A stretch of 64,000 nucleotides of DNA, from positions 186,001 to 250,000 of the forward strand of contig WPIO01000217.1 in assembly GCA_009760855.2 (NCBI GenBank). The letters are read 5' to 3'. This DNA is from Cristatella mucedo. Its lineage: Eukaryota; Bryozoa; Phylactolaemata; Cristatellidae. The notes beneath the pieces are model-generated. The model saw only the letters and a list, made by a program, of their open reading frames with translations. It ran no database searches and had not been told where the DNA came from. The position numbers were made by a program, and so were the translations under genes. Below are positions 11,733 to 39,479 of the stretch, in pieces (position 1 is the stretch's first letter; every line of letters starts with the position of its first letter).

Positions 11733-12084
11733 GTGTATTTGAACTCAGTTGCTTGATATCAAGCCAAAAATGATATCATTATGATTATCATTTAGCCCGT
11801 TTGACTTTCGTAGCCGTCGCCTGCCTCAAGCATCCACGAAATCAGCCCGAGCATCTGAACCCGGGCGTGCTTGTATACCATTGATATACAAGATATACTA
11901 CGCACGAAGGATCTGGAGCGATGCTTCCCGCTAAAAGTTAGCGGCCAGACGAGAGGCACATGTACTCAAATCTGAAAGAAGGCATTCAGCTAATGGTGAA
12001 CGATTGACATTTCATTAGCTGCTATCGACTCAGCGTAGGCGGTTCAACGGCTGGCATTTATCAAGTGGTGCATCCGAATCATTG
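11733..12084. other. Unassigned sequence
   Basis: Nothing recognised. Confidence 0.3.
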
Positions 12085-12205
12085 ACGTTGCGCCTCAAGA
12101 GAAGTTAATCTCCATCGAGGCACTTTACATGTGCCGCATGGCTCGCTACCATGACCATGGAGTGAAAAGCGAGCACCTCACCCCTCGGGCCAATCCAGGG
12201 CGATG
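12085..12205 (-). mobile_element. SINE-1 copy, degraded
   Basis: The tail segment GCGCCTCAAGAGAAGTTAAT, CATGTGCC, then a decayed tRNA-like head ending in CGGGCCAATCC. Confidence 0.5.
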
Positions 12206-12717
12206 GCTTCGTTCTTCTATGTGGAATGATTGTAGATTCGTCGCCGTCAATCGAAAGTTGGCAGTAGCCTGAGGCAATGATTCTCCGGGTACGCACGCGA
12301 CCTTTGACCGCCGCTCGCTGATGCCATTGGCAGCCGCTCGTGGTCTTGTGCTCTGTATCTGCGAGCCCTCGGACAGGCAACGGCGTCTTCTAATCGCGAA
12401 GTCGCGAATAATGCAGGTAGTATTCGCCGTAAGCAAGCTGATATAGCTATGGTCGCCGTTTTACTACAAAACCTCTGAACGTTTAGCTAGTTGTTGCTGT
12501 GAGAATTTGTTTCCAAAAAGAATACTGTTTTCTATATTGACGTTCATCCAGGGTAGCCGGTTCGACGACCTTGGTCGTCTGACAGTGGCGGGCGACTGAG
12601 GTGCATCGGAATCGCGAGGCGCCTCAGTCGCCGCTGGTCTCTCGCCGAATCATCGTGGGCCGCTACCTGCGGCTGACTGGAGTCGGGCAGTGTCCTCCTG
12701 CCAGGAGTATCTAGGTT

Positions 12718-12783
12718 ATGTATCTCCGCCTGTAACTCCACAAAGTCATAGTGACTATGTGGGTGTTACGCAGGAGAGTTTAG
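12718..12783 (-). mobile_element. LINE-A tail fragment
   Basis: ATGTATCTCCGCCTGTAACT, TATGTGGGTGTTACGCAGGA: the last ~65 bp of LINE-A. Confidence 0.8.
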
Positions 12784-14200
12784 GTGTCAGGTAGCATTTT
12801 TTTTTAGCTATTTTAACTGTCCCGCAGACGAGAAGAGTGCATTGATGACTGTCAATACCCGCAGAATTACGTTTATTTATTAGAGAAAGACGTCCATTTT
12901 AAAAAGAAACCGACCGCTACAAGCACTTGGTGAGAGAACTGGAAAAGTTGATTGACTGACCTCTCGGAGGCCATGCGCTGGGTTGGTCTAATGCTAAGGT
13001 CAGCAGAGGTTAGCGAGATCGTGGCTGATGGATAAGATTGTGTTAGGTTTTTGGCGTTTACGCTCTGCTTGCCAGTCAAGGTGCGAAAGTATGCGCTTCC
13101 CTCCCCGCGCGCCCTCTATCGGGTAACGAGAAAATATTTTGAGGCACTTCCTATCTCTAGCCGAAGGGATAGGGGAATTGTAAATGTCGCATTACAAATG
13201 TAAGGACTCGCGAGCAGCATAATAACAAGGCACCGCCAATCGATAAGCTATAACGTAAATCTAAGGGGCGAAAGCCTTATCAGGTAGTACATTCATGTCA
13301 GGCCTACTAACCAGTACATAGAACTGGCTTCAAAATGTAATTGTGCAGTCAATTTTGTAATGTTACGAGCCCAGAAAGGCTTAAGCCTCTCATTTAAAAT
13401 AGTGTAGCGTATCGCCACGCGGAAAGGCTTTTTAGACTAGTAACTGCTTGGCGGTTTGACAGATTCAGGGTTTAGGTTTTACGGCAGCGATTTGGAATGT
13501 TCATGCTTTAGGTTTCGGTTATTTATAGTCAGTGGTTTAGATTTAGGGTTTTGCAAACAACCAATGAAAAAAGTATACTGTATGAGGTTTATGGCTTTGC
13601 ACTTTGGCTACATCTCTTCGAAAATAGGCGGTTGCTCAGATTTAAAGTTTATGGTCTCGGCAGAGCAATTTATTATGACTTCCCTGATACAGGTCGATTG
13701 CCTGCACGTGAAGGCGCAGGCAATCGGGTTTGACGCCCCGCACGCGGAGCGGTCGCGCAGTCCACCGCACTGTCTAATTAGGCGAAGCTGCAGCAGAAAG
13801 AAACTGGACTTGGAAGAGGGTCGGTAGAGTCAGTAGGACGGCCGTCAGCGGAAGGCGAAGTGTCACAGCGAATCTCCGGCGAGCCGCTGACGCCTACAGA
13901 CGGAAGCGTTTGAGGAGCGTCAGCGCAGCCTGACAGCCAGCCAGTCGGCCAGTCGGCCGGCCAGCTACCGGGTGCACGCTCACCGCCCACCTATAGACGA
14001 CGGCAGGAGTAGCTAGCCGAGTCGGGTGTTCGGCTGGCTCGACAGGCGGACGCCGAACGTCAGACGCGCGCGGTCACAGATGCCCAAGCGGTCGGCTACT
14101 TCCGTTCGGAGTTAGAGGGTGGAAGTAGGCAGGTTTGCCGGAATTCAGGGGACGGATCTTAGTCTTCGCTAGAGCGGCTTTCGCGACACTCGCTGAGCCG
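12784..14200. other. Unassigned sequence
   Basis: No gene or repeat I can support. GGTTTAGG-like words recur around 13465-13545 but do not form a telomere array. 13730-14160 is CpG-rich. Confidence 0.3.
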
Positions 14201-14460
14201 CGCTGAGCCTGAATCGTTACATAACAGCGCTTATTATATGACTATGATATATTACATATAATATATTATACTCTTAATAATATACATTATATAATGCATT
14301 AACCAGCTTATATGTTAGCCTCGCTGAGCTTGAATCGTTACATAACAGCGCTTATTATATGATTATAATATATTACATATAATATATTATACTCTTAATA
14401 ATATATATATATTATATTATACATTAACCAGCTTATATGTTAGCCGCGCTGAGCCTGATT
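14201..14460. repeat. 121/125-bp AT-rich tandem duplication
   Basis: Two adjacent units (14201-14321 and 14322-14446) begin CGCTGAGC and contain ATCGTTACATAACAGCGC followed by a palindromic AT core. A third partial start lies at 14447-14460. The two units differ mainly by an AT expansion in the second. Confidence 0.9.
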
Positions 14461-14559
14461 CGGCTGGCTATTCTTCTCCACTTCCGTAGCAGCACCTGGG
14501 TGCTGGGCGGGGTCCGTCCACTTGTCTCGGGCAGTGCTCGCGAGCGCTGCGAATATAAC

Positions 14560-14695
14560 ACTGAACAGGACACGCGAAGCCGAGGTTGTGGGTTCGATTC
14601 CTGCGGTGGGCGATTCTTTATCGCCACTGCAAGCGGTGGTGATAGCCATAAAGGCTCTTCTTTCGCTATACAAAATGAGGCCGTTTAATCTGCTA
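14560..14695 (+). mobile_element. SINE-2 copy
   Basis: B box GGTTCGATTCC (14591-14601), then GCGGTGGGCGATT, CAAGCGGTGGTGATAGCC, AAGGCTCTTCTTTCGC, the same body as the copy at 34-190 in the other orientation. Confidence 0.75.
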
Positions 14696-14699
14696 GGAT

Positions 14700-15589
14700 T
14701 TATTTATTCATTATTTCAGTAAAAGGCTCTACTCACACTCGTTTTGTCGGTCGAGTTTACGCCAACGAACTCGCGACCCCGAGGTGAAACTGTAAGAAGG
14801 CTAGCGCCAGAAACGCTGTAGGCGAGGCGACCTGCCGATCTCACGCGGCGTCGGGCGCCGAGCCGTCGTCACTCCGGCAGCAGTTGGCTATTCGCTTTGT
14901 GAGTGAGATACGCCTCCTCCGCCTAGCGAAGGTCAGAATCCGCAGCTGCAGACGAAGACGAAGATCTCCACCATAGCCAGCATAGAGGTGACTTTTGATT
15001 CCATTCGGGCACGTGTCGATTTTCCATGAACGGCTTGAAGGCATGAATGAAGAGCTGCGAAGGACCGCGAGTACCGGAAGCACAGGAGTACAGGAGGAAC
15101 AACTCCAGCAGCAACTGATCTGCTTGATGTAAGGGGCACGGACTCTCGCTCTACACGCGAACGATCGGCCAAGAGCTTGATTTGAACCAGAGGCTTCGCC
15201 TGATCGTAGCTCTCGATCGTCCTGATGGAATGTTGCGATAAATAGTGTCAAAGGCAGCTGATTGCAGCAGAGCAGAAGGGGACAGTGATGCCAGCTACCA
15301 CGAGATCTTGGCTGCTCACTAGGTCACCGGTCGCACAGAGGAGAGATACGTTTCATTGGAGTTGTGTCGCTTGCTCTTGCAGGTCGACCTGCTGGGGGCC
15401 ACTACCGGAAGCCTGATCCTACTAGCATTTAAGACATTTGCATTGCAGCCTAAGAGAACGAAGGAAAGGAAGCCGTGTAATTGGTTAGAGATAAGATACA
15501 CTGTGTCGGCAAACTATAACTGCACAGAGGACAACAATTGACACTGACTGGGCACACGCCTCGAGGAACAGGTGGGTTTCTAGCTTACA
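14700..15589. other. Unassigned sequence
   Basis: Several short open frames on both strands, none recognised. One plus-strand stretch (15041-15130) reads as a glutamine-rich peptide ending near a GTAAGG; too weak to call. Confidence 0.25.
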
Positions 15590-16182
15590 TACCACATAAT
15601 ACCACTTCTCGCCGACCTGCACTGGTCAAGCAACCGATTGACTTCAAGCTTTTGTCACTCACTTTTAGGTCACTTCATTCTTTGGCTCCAGCCTATCTCT
15701 CAGATCTACTCCCCCATTAGGCCGAGCATCGTACCACCAGCTTTTCGGAATCCAACAGTCTACCAATACCTCGTACAAACCTCAAATCCTTTGGAGACCG
15801 TGCATTTAGTTCGTATGCTCCCAAAGCCTGGAACTCCCTCCCGACTTGCGTCAGAACATCCCCTGACTTGACCACATTTAAAACGAACTTAAAAACACAC
15901 CTATTTAGAACGGCATTTAGTGGGTCCCTGTGATTTGTCCTTCATGTGCTTACGGGTGCTGACACTGTGCATGCAGCCACTAACCACATTTTCATGCTGA
16001 CCCTGTGCATGACACCCCTAACCATGTTATTCATGTTGTTTGTTTATCAAGCATGATATTACTCAACATTCCATTGCATTTCCCTTTGCAGCAAATGTAA
16101 AGCACCTAGAAAGAGATTGAGTTCTCGAGAGCACTTTATCAAGTGCATTAATATTAATATTAATATTATTATTATATAATAT
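15590..16182 (+). mobile_element. LINE-B 3' half
   Basis: From LADLHW (15608) through YLSDLLPH and RAFSSYAPKAWNSLP (near 15800-15845, with frameshifts) to the full 3' UTR, the stem-loop (16099-16147) and an (ATT)n tail. Confidence 0.85.
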
Positions 16183-16189
16183 GTAGTTC

Positions 16190-16325
16190 ATTTGCATAGC
16201 GCCGTAAGACAACTTGATCTCTATTCTTGGGCTTCACATATGCCATGGTGCTCGAGGCCATGACCTCGTTGAGACCTCGGTCGGGGCGAGCACCTTGACC
16301 ACGGGCCAAACCAGTGAGCCGTTCT
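16190..16325 (-). mobile_element. SINE-1 copy
   Basis: Minus strand: a tRNA-like head with GGTTTGGCCCGTGGTCAAGG (A-box region) and GCTCGAG (B-box region), then the LINE-B-like tail. Confidence 0.75.
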
Positions 16326-16755
16326 TTTTGAATGTCTTCAAATAAGGGAAGGTCAGTCGAGAGGGATTTCCAAGCTCTGGGAGCATACAGACTGCCGGCA
16401 AGGTCTCCAAACGATTCGAGGCAGGTCAGAGGTACAGCTAAACGACACGAGTCTGAAGAGCTCGCTTGCTACGATGCTTGGCCTGATTGGGAATTATACT
16501 TAATAATTACGATAGGCATATCTATGTGCAAGCAGAGCGGACTCTACGAAGTAGAAGCCGCTGCTCGAGGAGAGCGCACTTCGACGAGCCCTACGCAGCC
16601 CCTGGCTCTGTTCTAGCTATGCATTCATTTAAACGAGGATTCCGATGGATGCACAAGCACTGCACTGAGAGCCAGAGCGGGCCCAGTGTTTAAGATGGCT
16701 TTCCAGAGTAATACTCGACGAATGGTTATGAAACAAACTAGTATCCTGTAATCCA

Positions 16756-17834
16756 TTTATTTTAAATAACACATGAAAGAGAAAACATTGATGTCCGGCT
16801 TTTACTTCCGAAAACAGGATTATATACACCACACTAACAGTGGCAAAGAATTGCATACAGCCCGACGACATCAAGTCTGCTTTAAAGAAGATAAGTGTAG
16901 CAGCTCAGGTTCAGAAACAAAGCACCAAGTTGTAGACATCAGCCATAGATTGCCGATGCTAGTCAGAGTGACGGTAGTGGTATGAACGTGACTATGTGTG
17001 GGGGGGGGAACGAGAGAGCAATACCTTCGGCGGCGGTCCGAGCGGAATGCCGCTCTAGTGGCGGCACAGTGAGCGGGCACAGCTCCCGATGGCTTCGCTG
17101 AAGCGACAGCACAAATGAGGAAAAAAACGAGCAGCTATAAGCTAGTTGCCTTGAACATTGATAAAATGACATAGATACGTCGTGGCCCAGTTGAGCAGGA
17201 AACGGCACGAACTAGGAAACTGGCAAGTTCTGCGACGAACTGAGACGAGTCCCCCTCTGACAGGGAGAGCTCTTTCAGAGAATTACAGCATTGGCAGAGC
17301 TCTGTCAGAGCGATCGAGCGACGACCACGAGGAGCGGCACTGCCACGGAGGGGGGCAGATGTGCACAATGCAAGCTGCGCACACACGCACGGCCCTCCGT
17401 CAAACGAAGCACCTGCACAAGAGTACTTCGTCTGCCTGCGCATGCATGCCCACTCATGCATTATTGTGAGTTGCCGATGATGCGCTGCCACCTTCCTCTG
17501 GCGATATCTCCGACTGAGGGAGGCAGCAGTCGAGCCTTACAAATATGTCACTCATGGCCAAGTCACACGTGACAAAGTCAAGCCATACATCAGGTACATA
17601 ACGGCGGCTACGCCTGACAATGCCCCACAGAGGCAGGAGACACCGGCGATGACAGGGGAAGACAGGTTCAGAGGTCACGACATAGATACCATCTGATGCA
17701 GGGTAGTCGGACTTGGTAGTAACAGTCTCCATGGCGGTCCTAGAGCACTAGATATCCGAGGCAGGTACTGGCGGCACACATGAAACGTCAGGTTTGAAAC
17801 CCAACGGCTTACTATTCACGGGAGGCCACCATCA
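16756..17834 (-). other. Likely LC3C-like 3' UTR with poly(A) signal
   Basis: About 1.1 kb after the stop codon carries no recognisable LINE or SINE. It contains AATAAA on the minus strand at 16761-16756. A run of G (C on the sense strand) lies near 16999-17007. The 3' end is inferred, not shown by transcript data. Confidence 0.45.
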
Positions 17835-33396
<15,562 letters not shown>

Positions 33397-33760
33397 GGCC
33401 GGTGTCGTGAGTTGTAGAGGGCAAGCGACAAAGAACAACGGCGCCGGTTCAGGCAGCCCGAGAGCCTATCGCCGCACGATGGGTTCTCTAGCCGATATAC
33501 GCTGGCCTCCTGGACCGCAGGCCCAGGTCGGTGGGGATTGGCAACTTCCCATTGGTGGACCAGGGACGACCAAGCGGCAGCTGGGGGGTCAAATCAGCAG
33601 GGGTCACGTCCCTGCCGGTAAACACTGGTCGGTTGGCTGGAGTCGGTGCTGCTAGTAGTCGTCTGTCATCCGTCCTCCTTTCGTGGCTTCGATTGCTCGT
33701 CGTAAACTGCGCGATCGCGCGCAGTAAAGTGCCGAGCTCGCGGGCCGCGAAACTGAAAGC
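33397..33760 (-). promoter_or_regulatory. Likely promoter / 5' UTR side of the LC3C-like gene
   Basis: This GC- and CpG-rich sequence lies directly upstream of the exon 1 ATG. It contains runs such as GCGATCGCGCGC near 33709-33720 and no clear TATA box. It ends at a LINE-A insertion that starts near 33761. The assignment is from position and composition only. Confidence 0.35.
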
Positions 33761-34920
33761 GCATCTCCGTCTCCAACACCGCAAAGCCACACAGACTATG
33801 TGTGTACGCAGGAGAGTTTTGTATAGCTCACTCACAGTGTAAGCTGCTTTCGGCACGAATTCGGTAGCCGACAGACATCATCTCGCGCAAAAAAAGAGAA
33901 ATTAGGAAGCGTAGCAGAATCAGGAGAACAGTTGAGGTAGTGAGTAGCATGGAAGGAGCCGCTCGGGACGGCTGAAAAGGATGTGCCACAGTCGGCAGCA
34001 GGGGTGCATTTGTCGTCGCCTAAGAATCGTGCTAGTGAGTTCCACAGTCTAGGACCTGCAGAGCAAAAGCTTATGCCGCCTATGGTCCTTAAGCGGAGGA
34101 ATGGAACATCTAATTTATTGTCCATACGGAACCAGAGGGCACGAGGAGGCTGAAATTGGTGCAGCAGTTCAGCTCGGTATGGAGGAGCCAAGCCGTGACG
34201 GGCCTTGTGGGTCAGCGTATACACTTTGCTCTGTGCCCGTTGATCAACCGGCAGCCATCCTAGCTCTTTTAGCAAAGGACTTGTTAGCAAAGAATACGCA
34301 CCATCAAATCTGAGTTTGCAAACTAGCCTTGCAACCATACTCATAGCCAGCTGCAGTGGCCTAGTTTTTTTCCGGTAGCCCAGCCAAAAGGGAATTACAA
34401 TAATTAAGCCGAGGCAGAACTAAGAGGCTGGCTATTTTTTTGCAAGTTGCCACGGAAGACTGTTTCTAATCTTTGACAGGGATGATCGGATGTGGTGGCT
34501 TGCTGTTGAAGCAGTCTTCTTGACGATGCTTTCAAATTTAGGCAGTGGTCGAAGACGATACATAAATTGCGAGCGCGTGGCGATGGTCGGACAACAAAAT
34601 GAATTATTAGAAAAGTAAAACCTCCTAGTCCAGTCGCGCGCTTAGGATGTCCTATGAGCAGCAGTTTGATTTTATCGTCATTTAGTTTCAAGAAGTTTTC
34701 CGACACTGAATGAACACGACCAGAAAGTACGATTTAAACCAGGCCAGTGTCTCGTCTGCCAGACCGATCGTGGTTCTCGATCGCTCAAGTAGGACACCGT
34801 GATCAATACAGCCGAAGGCAGCTGGTAGATTTAGCAGCGCTAGGGCACGTGACATTTCCGTAATCGTGCTTCGTCGCTGCGTAAGTGCAGCAGGGCATCG
34901 TGGCCGATGGAACGTCCCAA
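33761..34920 (-). mobile_element. LINE-A copy lacking RT motifs B and C
   Basis: From its 3' end (33761; its terminal tail is mutated) upstream through AGPRLWNSLARFLGDD, GLAPPYRAELLHQF, a broken SRLDYCN region and MSENFLKLNDDK. It then jumps directly to TLAWFKSYF, AAFGCIDHGVLLE (motif A region) and LLHLRS. The segment between (GVPQG and YADD) is missing, an internal deletion at about 34708-34725. Confidence 0.85.
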
Positions 34921-35466
34921 GTTGGCGGATCGAGGCCGATACTAAGGAAGAGGCCGATGGGACGACGATGGGAGTCCCGATACCGCACACCGCAGCTCCA
35001 AACTAGCGCTAAAACTACTCGAGAGTTGCATCCATCGCTGCAGCTTGTGATTCTTCCAAGCGCGGCAGGTACGCCACACCGCGCAGAACACCGAAGCCGG
35101 CTCAAAGACGCTTGCTCGCACGGACGCTGCAGCAGGCCAGTGGGCAACTGCCTCGCCCCGAGTCCGCGCGGTGTGACCCACCGGGCGTTTGCCGCCCGTT
35201 ACTTAAATATCACCACCATAAATTACAACAGCCCCTAAAACCGATGGCAATGTCCTAATCTCTGCTGACTGATAAACGTCATTCTCAGCCATAAGCTGGC
35301 CTGGTGAAGAACAGCATCATTCTCAAATGCCACTGACCCATAAACTAAAGCAGTCTTAAAATGGCCGCAACCGCCCGCCCAATCACGCTAACGTTTCGGG
35401 AGGGCGACCCGGACAGTTCGGACAGTCGCTGCTGCACTGACGCCGCTCAACGCAGCTCTCTCGCAG

Positions 35467-35596
35467 GATTTATTGCTCAAACAGCTTAAAGAGTGGCGGC
35501 GTCTTCGGTCCGGACGCTCTGCGGTATCGCTGGCGTCCGCCAGTCCGGAATACCAGCACTGCCTCAGCCGCTGCCGCGAGCTCATCTGCAAAAAAA
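35467..35596 (+). CDS. Candidate exon of an unidentified gene
   Basis: An open segment between a pyrimidine-rich acceptor (CTCTCTCGCAG) and a possible donor (AAAAAA/GTGAAG). It reads DLLLKQLKEWRRLRSG, then a Ser/Ala/Cys-containing stretch. The minus strand is also open here. No family recognised; CpG-rich surroundings. Confidence 0.12.
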
Positions 35597-35639
35597 GTGA
35601 AGCATGCGCACGGAGCGATCGACTCACCTACAAATATAT

Positions 35640-35680
35640 TAGCATTATTATTACTGTTATTATTATTATTATTATCGCAT
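35640..35680. repeat. (ATT)n run
   Basis: Short ATT repeat, possibly a LINE-B tail without its stem-loop. Confidence 0.6.
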
Positions 35681-35899
35681 ATTCATCTGCATGGAACAGA
35701 TGAAGCAGTTAGGCTGTTGTTTATTTTTATCTATGCAAGCTCCAATTTTTGAAACTCGCGCACTGAAGCTGAAAGTTTGCAGACAGACTTGGCTGAGGAG
35801 CACATAAATTCATTCAACGACGTCGTTTTGAAAGAGGACATGTAGATTGCGGCCTATACTTTATACATCCCATTCTACGCTTGCACCCAGGGCACTGCA

Positions 35900-37420
35900 C
35901 CTCTCCGAGAGGTAGCAGCGCTTCGCCTAATCTGGAGTCAGCAAAATCGAGGCACACTCCAGCGTAGCTAGCGGCTTCGCACACCGTAACACTGAAAAGG
36001 AAAAAAAAAGATGAGCTGCTTCAGTAGCCTCATTTGTGAGCACGCAACGATAATTATAGCCGTCTGCCTAAAGCTGTATCGTTGACCGGCGCCGCCAGCT
36101 TGCTGCCGATGTTTGCGCCGCTGCGTCCGCCGATCGGTCAAGTGATGCCGGAACCGCTGGTTCTTCTCACCGAATAGCTCCGGAGCCGGTGCCTCGCTCA
36201 CCCGCCCCGACGCTCGCCGCTCGCGCTGAGCCCGAGCGTTCGCCGCTCGACGTGACGGCGCCCCAGTCGGCCATCTCGCGCAGCTTCTTTCGGCGTCTGC
36301 GAGCGACAGCTGCCCCTGGAATTTCGGTTCAGCTAGCACCGGCGACGGGCAATTCTCAGCGTGTGGGTGGACGGAAAAACCGGCATCGCAGCCGACGGGC
36401 TCGCCGCGCAAGAGGCGACGGGTGGCGTGTTTGAACCGCGGCCACAGCGAATCCAATAGCTACAGTCCTGCTGAGCCGTCTCGCCGGAACTGGCGCGATA
36501 ATAAGCGTGCGCCTGCGCCATGTACAACGGTTATTGTACCGGCGCCACTGGCCCGAACGCGCCGGAAGGCGGTAACGTAAATGGCCGAAGCGCTCGCATC
36601 TAGCGTGGCCGGGCACCGGAAGCTCGCCGCCGACAGATTTTGGCTCCAGCTGGCAAAGCTTGGGTGCATTCTGTGTATTCCGTAGCTGCTTGAGCGCTTG
36701 CAACGGCTTCAACAGAGTTTTTATTGCTGTCGACCTTGCATCATTCATTGAACTCCGGATATCAGCGAGACGGACTCGTGCATGAGCTTGGCGAGGTGCG
36801 TGCACGTTCGGATGGCTAAGACGACCGGCCAAACAAATGCGCGCGTGACTGTTCGCGGACTGACTTAGGGCGTTGGCTCAGAAATGCTCCGCTAAGACTT
36901 AGTCCTTTTTTTATTGCTTCTCTCGAGTTTTGGGATGTGCACAGTAGAGTCCTTTGTGATCAAACAGTCCACTTTACCTTTTTCTCAAAGGCTTTATTTT
37001 GATCTACCATTAGTCAGACAGTTGCAGCTGCCCTCAAGTGCCAAGCGTCTACCGACGGATTTCAGACGCCGGTTCCAATGACGCCGCGGGCGCTAAGGCT
37101 CGCGCACAGAGCCTCGCGCTCGTCCACTGACCGGAAGCGCGACGGGTGTGGCGAGTTAAAGCACGCGTACCAAGCGAGCGCCCGACCTGATAAGAGCTAT
37201 CGCCCGCAGCCCCGCGGGGTGTCTGCTGACGATTAGCCGACGTGCGGCGAGGCGTGCCGCGAGGCGTGCAGCAGCGGAAAAGCTCAGCTTTCGCGCAGCG
37301 GCCCGCGGAGCTGGCTCTCAGTGCCACCTCTGCGGCCGGCGACTGCGTTCCTCTCACGACTGCGTCGCGAAATTCTGTCCATCAGTTTCCGCTTCCGCTT
37401 GGCCTCGAGAGTTTAGTCGT
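35900..37420. promoter_or_regulatory. CpG-rich stretch
   Basis: Visibly dense CpG, with long open frames on both strands (for example minus 36356-36832 and 35968-36456) that are expected by chance in GC-rich DNA. It may be a promoter; no first exon identified. 37421-38019 beyond it is unassigned. Confidence 0.3.
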
Positions 37421-38019
37421 CTTTTTGTCCACACAATTGCACTTTTGGTGGTTAAAAAAGAATTTATTATTATTTCCCAATACATTTCGCATTTACCGTT
37501 GCTATGAAAGTGGTGCTATGGGGTGTTATCGCCGTCACGTAGTTGTGCCCCCCCCAGCCGACGTTACGTCTGAACAACGGGCGCACTCCTTGCCGGCACG
37601 TGACGTGCTCCTTGCCGCGAAATTCACGTTCTGCCTGTGCGTCAGCCTATACGCACGCTATCCACTCTTCTCTCTTAACACCACGTGCTCGGAGCAGTGC
37701 GCATGACGGCTTCTATATCAGTATGTATGCTGGTTCGCTTGTGTTTCTTGTTTGCGATACAATACAGCCATCATAGACAACAACTCGCTTGTGGGGGCTT
37801 CGCACTTCGCCGCACCGCCATCGCATATGCGAGCTTCTAGTGCACAGCTTCAACGTCCGGTCGGCACTTGGCATAACGCAGCCTTAGTTACAGTTCTTGT
37901 CTCAGCCGACACATACTTTCAAGAAAATCAAATGTGCACAAAAAAATCTAGTTCGCTTGTTGCTAAGTAAATGGTTGCTTATTATTGTTTGTGTTGCTGC
38001 CGCTAAGAGCACTTGCAGG

Positions 38020-38192
38020 CTGATCTTGTGCATGTCAACTCTAACCATGTTTATTCTTGTTGTTTATCGAGCCTGCTTCCACTGACCATCCACAATGTTT
38101 CCTTTGCACCGAATGTAAAGCGCCCAGAAAGAGATTTCGCTCTCTCAGGGTGCTTTATCAAGTGTATTATTATTATTACTATTATTACGAGT
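38020..38192 (+). mobile_element. LINE-B 3' end
   Basis: AGGCTGATCTTGTGCATGTC, AACTCTAACCATG, then AAAGCGCC (38118) and GGGTGCTTT (38148; a G-U pair keeps the stem) and (ATT)n. Confidence 0.75.
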
Positions 38193-38318
38193 TTGTCATT
38201 CTCGTTCAATAGCTCGTTTACCTCCTAAAAGCAAATATTTGGAAATTCCCGATGAGGGTGACTCCAGAAACGCTTTAATCCGCCCTCATTTGAGACAACT
38301 CATAACCGGAGCACTTAC

Positions 38319-38385
38319 AAGATGGCGCCGCCGGAACGCTTCCACCGACGCTCTGCGCCCTGCAGCCCGCCGCCGCTCCTCTAGA
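38319..38385 (+). promoter_or_regulatory. YY1-like site with a 20-codon ORF
   Basis: CAAGATGGCGCC matches the YY1 consensus that often spans metazoan start sites. The ATG (38323) has an optimal context but reaches a stop after 20 codons. 38386-39479 downstream is unassigned. Confidence 0.25.
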
Positions 38386-39479
38386 TACGCAGCCTAGGTC
38401 CGCGTGTCGATGGCACATCGTGAAGCGTGGGTTCTTCATCCTTTAAAAAATTTGTACCACGACTCCTTTCCGGAGGAAACGTTAATTTCAGCGCCGAAGA
38501 ATTGCCATTAGGCAGCCGGTCTAGGCCTCGAGTAATACCCTATTGGCAATCTCATTCTGTTCTTAAAGCTTAAAGCAGCTAAAAGTTGTACTGTCAGAGA
38601 GTACACTCAGCACCATCTAAAAATAAAACGGCTTCTCGTCTACGAAATATTTTTCGAAGCTGCACGTATTAGCCGTCCAAAAGGCTGTTCAGATCTTCCA
38701 AAAAGTAGCTACGCCAGCAAAAATCTTCAGGAGTTGTTATTCCTAATCTGAGAGCTGAAACTTCTTGTCGGAGACACGCCTCTCTTGTATGTGACTATCA
38801 GGAACTCATTCTTCAGCTCCTCCAAAAAAACATTATTTATTTTACAAATATTAGCAGCCCTCTTCAGAAACCAATGCAAATTCGTACTTCATGCCCTTTT
38901 CAGCCCTCAGAGAAAAAACTAGCAGGCAAGCCGCCTGAAAAAGCCCTACATAGATCGCTATCTGAAAGTATTTAGCGCCTCCTCTGAAGCTTAACAGCGT
39001 CCATGGTGCCAGTTAGCATCGGTCTTTTGCGATGGACTTTCGTTGTGGCAAACGGGATGTACTCCGTTGCCTGCCTACGACATCCAGATTTCATTCCAGA
39101 TTACAGGTGACTTAAAGACCCCTCTTAAAAGCTGGCCCTATTTTAGTGCACTCTGGTGTGTCTGCAGACAGCTTCGCAACGCGATGCCTACCAATACGAG
39201 TTCGCTACTTGCGAAAAAAACTTCTTACTTAGCAAGTAAGTTCCAGAAGGAATTTAGGAAATTTTTGCTCAATACACAGTTGGCTTCACCTGGGAGTTTT
39301 CAGCGACCTTCTCAGGAATGCCGATTTACGTAGAATTGAACGGGTTTTTGTTTGATCAATCGGCGGCTGTTGCTAAGAAAGATGCCCAAGTCTTTTAGGC
39401 ACGGCTGGCCTCTCGCCTCGGTACCACAGGCACGACGCTACAATGGCTATTATGCTATTAAGTTTATTGCTTCTTGTCA

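Noticed and set aside
13465-13550. Interstitial telomere-like repeat
   Set aside because: GGTTTAGG-type words are irregular and not in tandem.
14585-14610. Possible tRNA gene (perfect B box)
   Set aside because: No full cloverleaf could be drawn, and the flanking body repeats at 34-190; it is a tRNA-derived SINE.
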